A stretch of 20,422 nucleotides of DNA, taken from NCBI GenBank assembly GCA_002373775.1, contig DFJW01000114.1, positions 79,912 to 100,333 on the forward strand. Reading direction: 5' to 3'. Every line of letters begins with the position of its first letter. Position 1 is the stretch's first letter. Shown in pieces: positions 8,313 through 16,708 of the stretch. Made by a program: the position numbers and the translations under genes. Under the pieces are notes generated by a model that worked only from the letters and a program-made list of their open reading frames with translations, was not told the origin of the DNA and did not search any database. Origin of the DNA: Ruminococcus flavefaciens. Its GTDB lineage: Bacteria; Bacillota; Clostridia; Oscillospirales; Ruminococcaceae.

Positions 8313-8353
8313 TTCCTCACCCCGGCTCACTGATCATAAGCCGGGATGAGGAA
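8313..8353 (+). terminator. Long hairpin after the xylanase/esterase gene
   Basis: TTCCTCA (8313-8319) and CCCGGCT (8321-8327) pair with AGCCGGG (8339-8345) and TGAGGAA (8347-8353) around one C/A mismatch. No U tract follows, so it may protect the mRNA 3' end more than terminate. Confidence 0.6.
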
Positions 8354-8395
8354 CCAAAATAAGGTTTCTCCAAAATTTTAATATCCCCTGAAAGA

Positions 8396-8424
8396 CAGTC
8401 GGTGTAAGCCGGCTGCCTTTTTTT
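8396..8424 (+). terminator. Intrinsic terminator, second of a tandem pair
   Basis: CAGTCGG (8396-8402) pairs with CCGGCTG (8409-8415) with one G-T wobble, followed by CC and seven T. This isolates the xylanase gene from the AraC-type gene. Confidence 0.88.
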
Positions 8425-8480
8425 CTGTAGAAAAATGATGAACAGATTTGTTGGATGTGCACAAAGTTTTTCTGTAACTA

Positions 8481-8509
8481 TTTACAAATACGCAAAAATG
8501 TACTATAAT
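8481..8509 (+). promoter_or_regulatory. Sigma-A promoter of the AraC-type regulator
   Basis: TTTACA (8481-8486), a 17-nt spacer and TATAAT (8504-8509). The predicted start near 8516 gives a short 37-nt leader. Confidence 0.85.
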
Positions 8510-8552
8510 ATATTGAAAGCTTTTTCAGTATTCTATCAGGGGGAGGGATATT

Positions 8553-9413
8553 ATGATAAAGCATCTTTCAGGTGATTACGAAACAGTTGAATATGATGAG
8601 GAAAAGTATGTCCTGCTCTATGATAACGATGACAACGAAGCTTATCCTGTTCACTGGCACGGCGAGATAGAGATAATAATGGCGTTGAAGAATACATATG
8701 TAGTGAACGTTGCAGGCAAGGACTACAGTATACGCGAGAACGATGTGCTGCTGATACCGCCTGGAGAACTCCACAGTATGCCGGCAATACCGGGACGCAG
8801 GCTCATATTCCAGTGCGACAACGCCGTGCTCGGAGGAGTGCCGGTGCTTGATCCGCTGATGAGAGGCGTATCTTCGGCAGTGCTGATAACTCCGGAAATG
8901 GATAAGGACCTGCATATCCTCGCCAAGAAAACCATGCTCGATATCTTCGCGCTCTACAGTTCAAAATCCGAACTTGCTGAAGTGAAGATTTATACGGGCG
9001 TCATAAATCTGCTCATGGGACTGCGCGAATATCAGCTCGAACAGCAGAAGGCAGTCATGGATATCGACGACGACAAGATCGACGAGTACAGCGAGAAATT
9101 CGGATCTGTGCTCAAGTATATCGACAATAATTATATGTACGATATAACCCTCGATCAGCTGGCGAATGTAGCCGGATACAGCAAGTATCATTTTTCCCGC
9201 ATTTTCAAGCAATATAATTCTATGTCCTATCTCCAGTATATCAATGCCCGCAGAACAAAGGCGGCGGAGCTTCTGCTCCTTGAACCGGATATACCCATAA
9301 CGGAAGTTGCCATGCGTTCAGGCTTCAAGAGCCTTACCACGTTCAACCGTGTCTTCAAGGAGATAAAGCACTGCACCCCCACCGATTACAAGAAGCTCTA
9401 TGAGCTGAGATAA
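8553..9413 (+). CDS. AraC-family transcriptional regulator with cupin sensor domain
   Basis: This 286-residue regulator has an N-terminal cupin-like sugar-sensing domain (about 20-100; HWHGEIEI, then a GELHSMP turn typical of AraC-type jelly rolls), a middle helical region and a C-terminal double HTH (about 190-284). The HTH shows ITLDQLANVAGYSKYHFSRIFK and ITEVAMRSGFKSLTTFNRVFK, ending in the conserved TPTDYKK. The start has an exceptionally G-rich Shine-Dalgarno (8539-8547) 5 nt upstream. It has its own promoter and lies directly downstream of the xylanase/esterase gene, so a role in responding to plant-derived sugars is plausible, but neither ligand nor target can be read from sequence. 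Confidence 0.93.
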   Translation: MIKHLSGDYETVEYDEEKYVLLYDNDDNEAYPVHWHGEIEIIMALKNTYVVNVAGKDYSIRENDVLLIPPGELHSMPAIPGRRLIFQCDNAVLGGVPVLDPLMRGVSSAVLITPEMDKDLHILAKKTMLDIFALYSSKSELAEVKIYTGVINLLMGLREYQLEQQKAVMDIDDDKIDEYSEKFGSVLKYIDNNYMYDITLDQLANVAGYSKYHFSRIFKQYNSMSYLQYINARRTKAAELLLLEPDIPITEVAMRSGFKSLTTFNRVFKEIKHCTPTDYKKLYELR

Positions 9414-9422
9414 CATAAAATA

Positions 9423-9458
9423 CCGCTCATTGCCGTTTTTCAGGCAGTGAGCGGTTTT
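9423..9458. terminator. Bidirectional terminator between convergent genes
   Basis: A 12-bp stem with one wobble (9423-9434 with 9443-9454) and an 8-nt loop. It has TTTT on the right and an A-rich stretch on the left, so it can serve both the AraC-type gene and the convergent anti-sigma gene. Confidence 0.85.
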
Positions 9459-9461
9459 GAT

Positions 9462-10661
9462 TCATCCGGTTATGCTTTGAAGTTCATTTAAGAAACCGGT
9501 ATCGCTGAACATGTATGCGTGATAGTTCTTGTAGTAATATACGGTGTCGGTGAAGTCGAACCAGTAGGCGAATCCGTTTTTGCAGATAATGAGGTTTCGC
9601 ATCAACTGACCTTCCGTTCCTTCGAGAGGAGAAATTATACTGAAAACTATCTCGTATCCCGGTTCAGCATCTCCAGGTGCAAGCTCTGATTCAGTGTAAG
9701 CCTTATCCCAGTCGAGAGATTCAAGTACTGACTGTATCTGTGCCGAATTCTGCTCATCGGTCACTATCGTGTTGCCGAAGGCATAAGTTTTGAGGTCCGG
9801 AACAATGTCGAAGAAGGGGAGAGTATCGCTGTATTCACCTTCAGTGAGGACGTCTGGTTCCGGTGGGACAACGTTGTTGATTATTGCGGCTGCCGCTTCA
9901 TAGTCAATGGTGTAACACTGGAACTGTACATCAACATGAGTGTGAGCGTAACCGTTTTCGTCCATTTCGTAGGGGCAACACCAATACTTCAGATAGTTGT
10001 CGGGAGTTATGATGATAGCACACCATTCATAGTCATTTACGAATCCGAGAGTATAGGCACCTTCATAGAGACCTGTCTTTTCGACCGAACCGGCGCACTC
10101 TTCATATTCAAGGCTGTTGAAGTAGTTTGCGAGAGCGGTTTTCTGCTCCTGAGTAAGCACTTCACCTCTGGTGACATGGAGCATGGAGTCTTCGTCCATA
10201 TAGATCTCGGTAGGATGATCCCAGTCGTAATCTCCCGGAAGATATCTGGAACTCAGCCTGAAGTCATTTTCGAAGAAATCGCCGAATGGCGTCACAGCAG
10301 CCGCCGGCTCAGTTTCCGGAAGGGTAGCAGCTTCCGTGAATTGTACAGCAGTAACATCCGGCGTTACGATAGCTTCAGCCTCTGTTGCCTGCGACATACT
10401 TCCGGTCTTGCTGCCGCTTCCGGCGATGTGTACAGCAGTGCCTATACCGCCGGCTATCACAGCGCAGGCAGCTAAGCCGCTGACAGTTCTGACGATATTG
10501 CGTCTGCGGCTGATTTGTTCAACGCCGCTTACATGTTCAGTGTAGACATCAGCGTTTTTCCGGATCTCAGCAGCAGCTTCACAGTTCTCGATAAGCCTCT
10601 GTTTCATATCTTCCGGCATGTTCATTTTCATGACGGCGTTTTTCATTCTTTTCATATTCAT
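9462..10661 (-). CDS. Membrane-anchored putative anti-sigma factor with extracellular sensor domain
   Basis: This 399-residue single-pass membrane protein has a short cytoplasmic helical segment (about 1-55, with MPEDMKQRLIENC), a membrane helix (about 58-80), a Thr/Glu/Ala/Pro linker (about 82-120) and a large extracellular domain rich in Tyr, Trp and acidic residues. There is no HxxxCxxC zinc motif of ZAS-type anti-sigma factors, so the role is inferred from position and topology: its ATG overlaps the stop of the ECF sigma gene by 4 nt (ATGA), giving translational coupling. AAAGGAG lies 8 nt before the start. The extracellular domain, with YEGAYTLGFVNDYEWCAI and a KYWCCPYE pair of cysteines, matches no family I can name and may sense an envelope or substrate signal. 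Confidence 0.8.
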   Translation of the reverse strand: MNMKRMKNAVMKMNMPEDMKQRLIENCEAAAEIRKNADVYTEHVSGVEQISRRRNIVRTVSGLAACAVIAGGIGTAVHIAGSGSKTGSMSQATEAEAIVTPDVTAVQFTEAATLPETEPAAAVTPFGDFFENDFRLSSRYLPGDYDWDHPTEIYMDEDSMLHVTRGEVLTQEQKTALANYFNSLEYEECAGSVEKTGLYEGAYTLGFVNDYEWCAIIITPDNYLKYWCCPYEMDENGYAHTHVDVQFQCYTIDYEAAAAIINNVVPPEPDVLTEGEYSDTLPFFDIVPDLKTYAFGNTIVTDEQNSAQIQSVLESLDWDKAYTESELAPGDAEPGYEIVFSIISPLEGTEGQLMRNLIICKNGFAYWFDFTDTVYYYKNYHAYMFSDTGFLNELQSITG

Positions 10662-11134
10662 AACAAATACTCCTTTCGGTAGGCGTTCTCCAGCAGTTTT
10701 CTTCCTTTCTGGAGACGCATCTTCACAGCGGAGGAAGATCTGCCTATCATTTTGGCGATCTCATCAACTTTGTATCCTTCAACGTAATGAAGAGTGAGTA
10801 CGATGCGGAATTTTTCGGGCAGGTCAGTGAGCAGACCGATCATCCGGTCATCCTCATTTTCATCCGGCAGTGAGAGCAGCTTTTCTTCACTTTCAGTTCT
10901 GTGCCGCTTATTAGCCCTTAATATATCGCGGCATTTGTTTGAAGCAACGGTAATAAGCCATGCTTTTTCGTGATCGCTGCTATTGAAAGCCGGAGCTTTC
11001 AGCATGTAGCTGAGAAAGGTCTCCTGCAAGGCATCCTCTGCGTCTGCCTTGTTTTTCAGCATGACTATGCAGACACGGTAAAGCGTATCGCCGTAATTCT
11101 CGACGGCTTCGCGCACGTTGTCGGCATTCAGCAA
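10658..11134 (-). CDS. ECF-type RNA polymerase sigma factor
   Basis: This 158-residue sigma-70 family factor contains region 2 (YRVCIVMLKNKADAEDALQETF and KAWLITVASNKCRDILR) and region 4 (LPEKFRIVLTLHYVEGYKVDEIAKMIGRSSSAVKMRLQKGRKLL), with no region 1.1 or 3. I prefer the TTG start at 11134, since AAAGGAG (11143-11149) lies 8 nt upstream and LNADNVREAV is a normal ECF N-terminus. In-frame ATGs at 11221 and 11182 lack ribosome binding sites. If ATG 11221 were used the protein would have 187 residues. It is co-transcribed with the putative anti-sigma gene and driven by a housekeeping-type promoter; no obvious autoregulated ECF promoter is seen. Confidence 0.93.
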   Translation of the reverse strand: MLNADNVREAVENYGDTLYRVCIVMLKNKADAEDALQETFLSYMLKAPAFNSSDHEKAWLITVASNKCRDILRANKRHRTESEEKLLSLPDENEDDRMIGLLTDLPEKFRIVLTLHYVEGYKVDEIAKMIGRSSSAVKMRLQKGRKLLENAYRKEYLL

Positions 11135-11253
11135 AGTATCATCTCCTTTCCGAGATATTCTGTACAGATCATGTCTCTTCATAAGGGATACGTCCGAAAA
11201 AGAAGTATGGTCAATTTTCATCGGATTATTTTTGCATAAGCATATACATGATA

Positions 11254-11282
11254 ATTATACTTTTTAGCAGCATCCCTGTCAA
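11254..11282 (-). promoter_or_regulatory. Perfect-consensus sigma-A promoter of the sigma/anti-sigma operon
   Basis: Reading the minus strand: TTGACA (11282-11277), 17-nt spacer, TATAAT (11259-11254). Transcription would start near 11247, giving a leader of about 110 nt to the TTG start codon. Confidence 0.9.
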
Positions 11283-11285
11283 CAG

Positions 11286-11327
11286 AAACACCGCAGCATC
11301 TCTGAGCGTATCAGAAACACTGCGGTG
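11286..11327 (-). terminator. Intrinsic terminator after the GH16 gene
   Basis: CACCGCAG (11289-11296) pairs with CTGCGGTG (11320-11327), with an inner TCTGA/TCAGA helix (11301-11305, 11311-11315). On the minus strand it is followed by TTTCTGTT. Its tail directly abuts the -35 box of the sigma operon. Confidence 0.78.
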
Positions 11328-11351
11328 AATAAATTCATTTTATACGGCTTA

Positions 11352-12842
11352 TCAGCCTATTTCTTCTACACGCACATCAGAGATGTATACGGTAGCCGAT
11401 GATCCTCTGTGACCGAGATTGAATTCCAGTCTGCCGTTCGGATCGTCTTTGTCCTTCATTTCAAATTCGTAAGTGAAGGTCTTCTTTTCAGTGGGGACTG
11501 TGAGGGTAGTGTCCTGTAAATAGCGTATCCAGCCGGCTGTAGGAGCTGAAACACATACGACGATGTCGCGTTCTTCATCAGCGTAAGCATCGAAAGTAAC
11601 TCGGTACTTCTTGCCCTTTATCATGGGGAGTTCGGGCTGTACAAGCTGAACAGAATAGTCCACAGTGCCTTCGTTCTCGGTAGAGATGACTATCATATTG
11701 TCCTTTATCTCAGCAGCACCTTCTCCGCCTTCGAACAGGAGGAATTTCCAGTTGATATCATCGGTGAGGTCCTCAGCTTCCGAGAAATCGCCGTTATATA
11801 TGAAGTTTCCGTCGGGGAGAGCTTCACGGTAGACCTTTTCGGGCTTCTTTACATTGGTATCGTACTCCGGTTTCTGGTAGACTCTGACATAGTCTATCTC
11901 GAACTCAGCCTTTGAGAAATCTGTAGTTTCATCGGGGTTACCGGGCCATGTTCCGCCAACAGCTAAGTTGAGCTGAACGAAGAAGGGCTGATCGAACGGT
12001 GCGGGGTAAGGCTTTTCAGTACCGCCTGCTTCTCCGGTGAACCAGTCGTTTACGGTATGATAAAGCTCACCGTCGATGTACCAGCGGAACTCGCCCGGTT
12101 CCCATTCAACGGAATACTCGTGGAAATCTTTTGAAAAATCGGTATCTGTGAGTACTACAGTGCCCTGCTGTTCGCCGTGGGGTTCGACGTAGTGGAGAGT
12201 GCCGTATGCAGTATCCACAGCGCTTCCCAGCACTTCCATAATGTCTATCTCACCGCACTTGGGCCACTGTCCGTAGTGCATCTCATCTTCCGGCATCATC
12301 CAGATAGCCGGCCAGAGTCCCTGACCTTCGGGGACTTTAGCGCTGACGACCACCTTGCCATAGGTAAAGTCGGTCTTGTGCTGACCGTTCACCTTGCCGG
12401 ATGTATAGTAATCCTTGCCGTTCTTTTCGGACTTTATAGCTTTCAGGACGAGTTTGCCGTCGCGGACGAAAACGTTGTCGGTGGAGTTGGTGTACTCCTG
12501 TAGTTCCTCATTTGTCCAGCCGGGCTGACGGAGTTCGCGTGACCAGAGTGACTCATCCAGTTCGCTGCCGCTGAATTCGTCATGCCAGAGCAGGTCATAG
12601 CCGGCGATATCCGGGGCAGGAGTATCGTCTGCTGTAGCAGCTTCTGAGGTAACCTCAGCTGTTTCGCTGGCGGAGGTATCCTCGGTTACGGAAGCTGAAG
12701 TATCTTCGGCTGCGGAAGTAGTCCCTGCCTGACTTGTATTATCATCCTGATTTGAAGATGATGAAGATATGCTGCCGCATGAAGCAGCGGAACAGATAAC
12801 AGCTATAGCTGCTGCGGCAGATAAAAATCTGAATGATCTCAT
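11352..12842 (-). CDS. GH16 beta-glucanase lipoprotein with C-terminal CBM4-like domain
   Basis: This 496-residue surface enzyme probably cuts beta-1,3- or mixed-linkage glucans. A signal with lipobox-like AASC (Cys about 22) suggests lipid anchoring. A Ser/Thr/Glu/Ala linker to about residue 78 follows, then the GH16 domain (about 80-340). The active site GEIDIMEVLG holds nucleophile E198, assisting D200 and acid/base E203; the extra Met (beta-bulge) is typical of laminarinase-type GH16. WHDEF and GLWPAIWMMP are conserved sugar-cleft segments. The C-terminal about 145 residues (from NFIYNGDFSE) look like a CBM4/CBM22-superfamily jelly roll. AAGGAGG is 7 nt upstream of the start. With no dockerin, it works at the cell surface rather than on the cellulosome. 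Confidence 0.94.
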   Translation of the reverse strand: MRSFRFLSAAAAIAVICSAASCGSISSSSSNQDDNTSQAGTTSAAEDTSASVTEDTSASETAEVTSEAATADDTPAPDIAGYDLLWHDEFSGSELDESLWSRELRQPGWTNEELQEYTNSTDNVFVRDGKLVLKAIKSEKNGKDYYTSGKVNGQHKTDFTYGKVVVSAKVPEGQGLWPAIWMMPEDEMHYGQWPKCGEIDIMEVLGSAVDTAYGTLHYVEPHGEQQGTVVLTDTDFSKDFHEYSVEWEPGEFRWYIDGELYHTVNDWFTGEAGGTEKPYPAPFDQPFFVQLNLAVGGTWPGNPDETTDFSKAEFEIDYVRVYQKPEYDTNVKKPEKVYREALPDGNFIYNGDFSEAEDLTDDINWKFLLFEGGEGAAEIKDNMIVISTENEGTVDYSVQLVQPELPMIKGKKYRVTFDAYADEERDIVVCVSAPTAGWIRYLQDTTLTVPTEKKTFTYEFEMKDKDDPNGRLEFNLGHRGSSATVYISDVRVEEIG

Positions 12843-12955
12843 ATAGTATCCTCCTTGAGAGTTATTATCGTAGTATTATTATAGCAATATACTGAGTAAA
12901 AATATATCAAAAACCAAACAAATATGGTACTTTTTTGATGCAGCTGAAAGAGGAT

Positions 12956-12991
12956 GAAAAAATGCCGGGCAGTGCAGCGACTGTCCGGCAT
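12956..12991 (-). terminator. Intrinsic terminator after the flotillin gene
   Basis: A 12-bp stem with one wobble (12962-12973 with 12980-12991) and a 6-nt loop. On the minus strand it is followed by TTTTTCATCC. It lies 15 nt after the flotillin stop and upstream of the GH16 gene. Confidence 0.88.
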
Positions 12992-13005
12992 CGTGTTCTG
13001 TGCTA

Positions 13006-14487
13006 TTATAAATAGTCTTCCTGCGAGAAAGTATCCTCGCTGTTTTCGGTGGTATCTGTCTTTGCAGAGCCGTCAGGAGCAGCCATTTTTCCGCCGAGGA
13101 ATCCGGCAAGGAGAGCGCGGATATCAACACCTGTAGCAGCTGTAAGGCCGTCTGTTACCTTAGTGGTGGAGTTGATGATATCGCCTACCAGTCTGCTGGA
13201 ATTGCCTTCGCCGTACATAGTGATCTTGTCAACGCTTGAAAGGGGAGCAGCAGCATTCTTGACAACTTCCGGCAGAGCCTTGAAGTACATTTCGAGTACA
13301 GCAGCCTCACCGTATTTGCGCATAGCTTCAGCCTTTGCGTTTATACCTTCAGCCTCTGCAAGACCTTTCGCGCGGATAGCGTCAGCCTCAGCCTTACCTA
13401 CAGCAGCTATACCTTCAGCCTCCTGCATGCGGGCGAATTTCTGAGCTTCAGCCTCAGCCTTCTGAGCTTCGGCTTCCTGTTCACGCTGGAAACGGTCAGC
13501 TTCTGCTTCTTTCTTGAGCTGATAGAGCTTTGCATCAGCATCCTGCTGAGCAGCATACTTGTCAGCCTCAGCCTTTTTCTTGATCTGAGCTTCGAGAGCT
13601 TTTTCAGTAACTTCCGCTTCACGGGCTTTCAGTTCAACGTCCTTCTCGGAAGCAGCGATGTTAGCGTTAGCCTTTGATACCTCGATAGACTTACGCTGCT
13701 CTTCCTTCTGGATCTCGTAAGCAGCATCAGCGATAGCGAGCTGAGTATCAGCTTCCTTCTTGAGTTCAGCCTGACGGATAGCGAGTTCGTTGTTCTTCTG
13801 AGCGATCTCAGTTTCAGCGAGCACCTTTGCATCATTTGCTTCTTTCTTAGCCTGAGCCTTGGCGATCTCGATCTCCTTTTCGGATTCAGCACGGGCGATA
13901 GCAGCCTTTTTCTGGATCTTTGTGGTATTGTCGATACCGAGGTTCTCAATGAGGTTCTGGTCATCGGTGAAGTTCTGAACGTTGAATGAAACTATCTCCA
14001 GTCCCATTCTGTTGAGGTCGGGAGCAGCATTCTCCTGAACTTTCTCAGCGAAAGCCTTACGGTCATTGACCATGGCTTCGAGCGACATCTGACCTACGAT
14101 CTCACGCATATTGCCTTCGAGGACTTCGCGTGCGACTTTGGCGATGTAAGCAGTCTCCTTATTGAGGAAGTTCTCAGCACCGAGCTTTATAAGCACCGGA
14201 TCGCTGCTGACTTTGATATTGACGTTTGCGTCAACATTTATGTTGATGTAGTCGGCAGTAGGAACTGCGCTGGAAGTTTTCACGTCAACAGCTATGAGCT
14301 GGAGCTTCAGCTTATCCACTCTTTCGAAGAAGGGGATGCGTATGCTCGCCTTGCCGATAATGATCTTTCTTCTCAGACCGGAGATTATGTAAGCTGTATC
14401 CGGCGGAGCTTTGATGTAGCCTGTCACCAGGATGACGATGAATAGCAGTATAGCTACTGCGATGATGATGATCGTAGTGAGATTCAT
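13006..14487 (-). CDS. floT: Flotillin (SPFH-domain membrane scaffold)
   Basis: This 493-residue flotillin of the FloT/YuaG type organises ordered membrane patches. It has an N-terminal membrane helix (about 4-24: a run of Ile/Val/Leu), an SPFH/band-7 domain (about 26-200: PPDTAYIISGLRRK, then NVQNFTD), a long Ala/Glu/Lys coiled coil (about 205-400, with repeated AEAE/KAEA segments) and a flexible C-terminus after a conserved YGEG turn. I prefer ATG 14487 over ATG 14502 because GGAGG lies 8 nt before it. It is a single gene: no NfeD-like partner is adjacent, unlike the yuaF-floT pair of Bacillus. A consensus promoter and a palindrome sit upstream. Confidence 0.92.
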   Translation of the reverse strand: MNLTTIIIIAVAILLFIVILVTGYIKAPPDTAYIISGLRRKIIIGKASIRIPFFERVDKLKLQLIAVDVKTSSAVPTADYININVDANVNIKVSSDPVLIKLGAENFLNKETAYIAKVAREVLEGNMREIVGQMSLEAMVNDRKAFAEKVQENAAPDLNRMGLEIVSFNVQNFTDDQNLIENLGIDNTTKIQKKAAIARAESEKEIEIAKAQAKKEANDAKVLAETEIAQKNNELAIRQAELKKEADTQLAIADAAYEIQKEEQRKSIEVSKANANIAASEKDVELKAREAEVTEKALEAQIKKKAEADKYAAQQDADAKLYQLKKEAEADRFQREQEAEAQKAEAEAQKFARMQEAEGIAAVGKAEADAIRAKGLAEAEGINAKAEAMRKYGEAAVLEMYFKALPEVVKNAAAPLSSVDKITMYGEGNSSRLVGDIINSTTKVTDGLTAATGVDIRALLAGFLGGKMAAPDGSAKTDTTENSEDTFSQEDYL

Positions 14488-14533
14488 GGTAAGATCCTCC
14501 ATATCATTGGCACATGAGCTGTGCCTTATGCTT

Positions 14534-14554
14534 TACCGTTCCCGCTGAACGGTA
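14534..14554. promoter_or_regulatory. 8-bp inverted repeat at the flotillin transcription start
   Basis: TACCGTTC (14534-14541), 5-nt spacer and GAACGGTA (14547-14554) form a perfect palindrome covering about +1 to +21 of the flotillin transcript. It could be a repressor operator or a 5'-terminal RNA hairpin. It resembles no operator I can name (not CIRCE). Confidence 0.6.
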
Positions 14555-14561
14555 TGACTGT

Positions 14562-14590
14562 ATTATACAACATTCCTGTATTTTTGTCAA
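14562..14590 (-). promoter_or_regulatory. Perfect-consensus sigma-A promoter of the flotillin gene
   Basis: On the minus strand: TTGACA (14590-14585), 17-nt spacer, TATAAT (14567-14562). The start is predicted near 14555, giving a leader of about 68 nt. Confidence 0.9.
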
Positions 14591-14900
14591 TATGCGCCGT
14601 GTTTTTACAATTTGTATACAAAAATGAGAGGATATATGCAGATTTGACAATAGCCGCGATCCAAGAAAGAGTTCAAATGAACCTTTTATACAGTTTTTAG
14701 AACTTTTTGATATCAGTCCCCGGCGCACTATGCTGGAGAGTATAATTATTACAGTTTGATTACAGTTTTTCCGGCGGGTGCAAATGCCTTCATACCGGCA
14801 GTATTCCGCAATACATCGCCTAAACTTCACATACACTTTCCGCCTGCGGTTAATAGATTATATACAAACTGACAAAAATTGCGGTTTGGCGCGAAAACAC
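14591..14900. other. Non-coding divergent region between flotillin and SulP genes
   Basis: About 310 nt without a supported gene. It contains a 12-bp palindrome, TTTGTATACAAA (14611-14622), with the GTATAC core seen in some GntR-family operators, and a related half (TATATACAAA) close to the SulP promoter. Otherwise I see no clear RNA fold or gene; the minus-strand frame here has no ribosome site and no family resemblance. Confidence 0.5.
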
Positions 14901-14929
14901 TTGAATTTCCGCTGTTTCGGTAGTATAAT
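14901..14929 (+). promoter_or_regulatory. Sigma-A promoter of the SulP gene
   Basis: TTGAAT (14901-14906), 17-nt spacer, TATAAT (14924-14929). The leader would be about 74 nt. Confidence 0.85.
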
Positions 14930-15009
14930 TATATCCGTTCTGTTCTCATTATAATAGTATAAAGCACCATGCGGATGAGATAGGCAATAATTTTTGAGGA
15001 GTATGGAAA

Positions 15010-16683
15010 ATGGCAGAAAAGTCAGTTAAGCTGAGCGAGGAGAAGCTCAAACCGAAACTATTCTCGGTCATGAAGAATTACAGCGGTGCACAGTTTGCAA
15101 AAGACGTGGTGGCAGGTATAATCGTAGCGATAATCGCACTGCCGCTTTCGATAGCGCTGGCGCTTGCTTCGGGAGTGAATCCTGAGCAGGGACTCTATAC
15201 CGCTATTGTAGCCGGATTCATAGTTGCGTTCTTAGGCGGAAGCCGTGTACAGATCGCAGGACCGACAGCAGCTTTTGCTACGATAGTAGCCGGCATAGTT
15301 GCTACCGACAAAATGGACGGTCTTATCATATCCACTGTAATGGCGGGTATCATCATGCTGATAATGGGATTCTGCCGTTTCGGTGCACTTATCAAATACA
15401 TTCCCGGAACTATCACCGCAGGCTTTACATTTGGTATAGCTGTGACCATAGTTATCGGACAGATCAAGGATTTCTTCGGGCTGACTTTCGAAAATGCGCC
15501 GATAGAGACCGTTGATAAAGTCACAGAAGCCGTGCGCTGCATAGATACCTTCAACTGGAGGGCTTTCATGATAGGCATGATATCACTTGCAGTGCTCATA
15601 CTCTGGCCGAAAAAGCTGGAAAAGATACCGGCATCCCTTATTGCGGTATTAGTCGGCTCAGCTATCGTGAAACTCAGCGGCATTGAAGTAAATACCATAG
15701 GCGACCTTTACAGCATATCCTCTGCGCCGCCGAAATTCACAATGCCTGATGTAAGCCTGTCAACAGTGAGGGCGATGATGCCCAATGCAGTGACTATCGC
15801 CGTGCTTGCATCTGTAGAGTCTCTGCTCTCATGCGTTGTAGCCGACGGTATGATAGGTTCGAAGCATCGTTCGAACATGGAACTCATCGCACAGGGTGCT
15901 GCAAATATAGGCTCCGCACTTTTCGGAGGCATCCCGGCTACAGGTGCTATCGCCCGTACAGCAGCCAATGTCAAGAACGGCGGCCGCACACCGGTTGCCG
16001 GAATGGTGCATTCAGTAGTCGTACTGGTGATACTCCTTGTGCTCATGCCCTACGCATCACTTATCCCCATGCCGACCATAGCAGCTATACTGTTCATCGT
16101 TGCATATAATATGTGCGGCTGGAGAAATATACGCAATACACTCAGGACTGCACCCAAGAGCGATATAGCCGTACTTATGGTTACGCTGATATTCACAGTA
16201 GTATTCGATCTCGTAGTGGCTATCGGAGTGGGAATGGTGCTGGCAGCTCTTCTCTTCATGAAGCGCATGGCAGATGTTACAGAAGCCCACGCATGGGTGG
16301 ATGTGGACGATGAGGATACCGATCCTGATAACATAGCCCTCAAGAAGATACCCGAGGACACAAGAGTATACGAGATCAACGGACCTATGTTCTTTGCAGC
16401 AAATGACAAGTTCAGATATGTGCTGGACGAAAGCGATTTCAGCGTGCTCTGTATACGCATGAGAAACGTTCCCGCTATCGACGCTACCGGTGTTGAGGCA
16501 CTTGCACGAATAGTGAAGAGATGCGAAAAGCACGATATCCGCGTTATCTTCTCTCATGTAAATGAGCAGCCCATGCGCGCAATGGAAAAGGCAGGACTTG
16601 TTGAACGTGTGGGCAGGGAGAATTTCTGTGACCACATCGACACTGCACTCCTGCGTGCAGAAGAACTTGTGCGAAATGTATAA
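15010..16683 (+). CDS. SulP/SLC26-family anion transporter with STAS domain
   Basis: This 557-residue inner-membrane transporter is of the SulP family (sulfate, bicarbonate or dicarboxylate uptake). The membrane domain (about 30-425) starts with the family pattern DVVAGIIVAIIALPLSIALALASG and GLYTAIVAGFIVAFLGGSRVQIAGPTAAF, the substrate-site helices TM1 and TM3. The C-terminal STAS domain (about 450-550) has AIDATG in place of the anti-sigma DSSG motif, so the regulatory Ser position is Thr. GAGGAG lies 8 nt before the start. It is divergent from the flotillin gene, with its own promoter. The ion cannot be decided from sequence; BicA-like bicarbonate and SulP sulfate carriers share these motifs. 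Confidence 0.94.
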   Translation: MAEKSVKLSEEKLKPKLFSVMKNYSGAQFAKDVVAGIIVAIIALPLSIALALASGVNPEQGLYTAIVAGFIVAFLGGSRVQIAGPTAAFATIVAGIVATDKMDGLIISTVMAGIIMLIMGFCRFGALIKYIPGTITAGFTFGIAVTIVIGQIKDFFGLTFENAPIETVDKVTEAVRCIDTFNWRAFMIGMISLAVLILWPKKLEKIPASLIAVLVGSAIVKLSGIEVNTIGDLYSISSAPPKFTMPDVSLSTVRAMMPNAVTIAVLASVESLLSCVVADGMIGSKHRSNMELIAQGAANIGSALFGGIPATGAIARTAANVKNGGRTPVAGMVHSVVVLVILLVLMPYASLIPMPTIAAILFIVAYNMCGWRNIRNTLRTAPKSDIAVLMVTLIFTVVFDLVVAIGVGMVLAALLFMKRMADVTEAHAWVDVDDEDTDPDNIALKKIPEDTRVYEINGPMFFAANDKFRYVLDESDFSVLCIRMRNVPAIDATGVEALARIVKRCEKHDIRVIFSHVNEQPMRAMEKAGLVERVGRENFCDHIDTALLRAEELVRNV

Positions 16684-16708
16684 TATCAACACTTATAATA
16701 TGTAATGC

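Noticed and set aside
11135..11221. Longer sigma factor starting at ATG 11221 or 11182
   Set aside because: Neither ATG has a ribosome site; TTG 11134 has AAAGGAG at ideal spacing, although the longer form cannot be fully excluded.
14504..14836. Minus-strand ORF of 110 residues upstream of the flotillin gene
   Set aside because: It covers the flotillin promoter and palindrome, is Cys/Arg-rich without family resemblance, and has no ribosome binding site.
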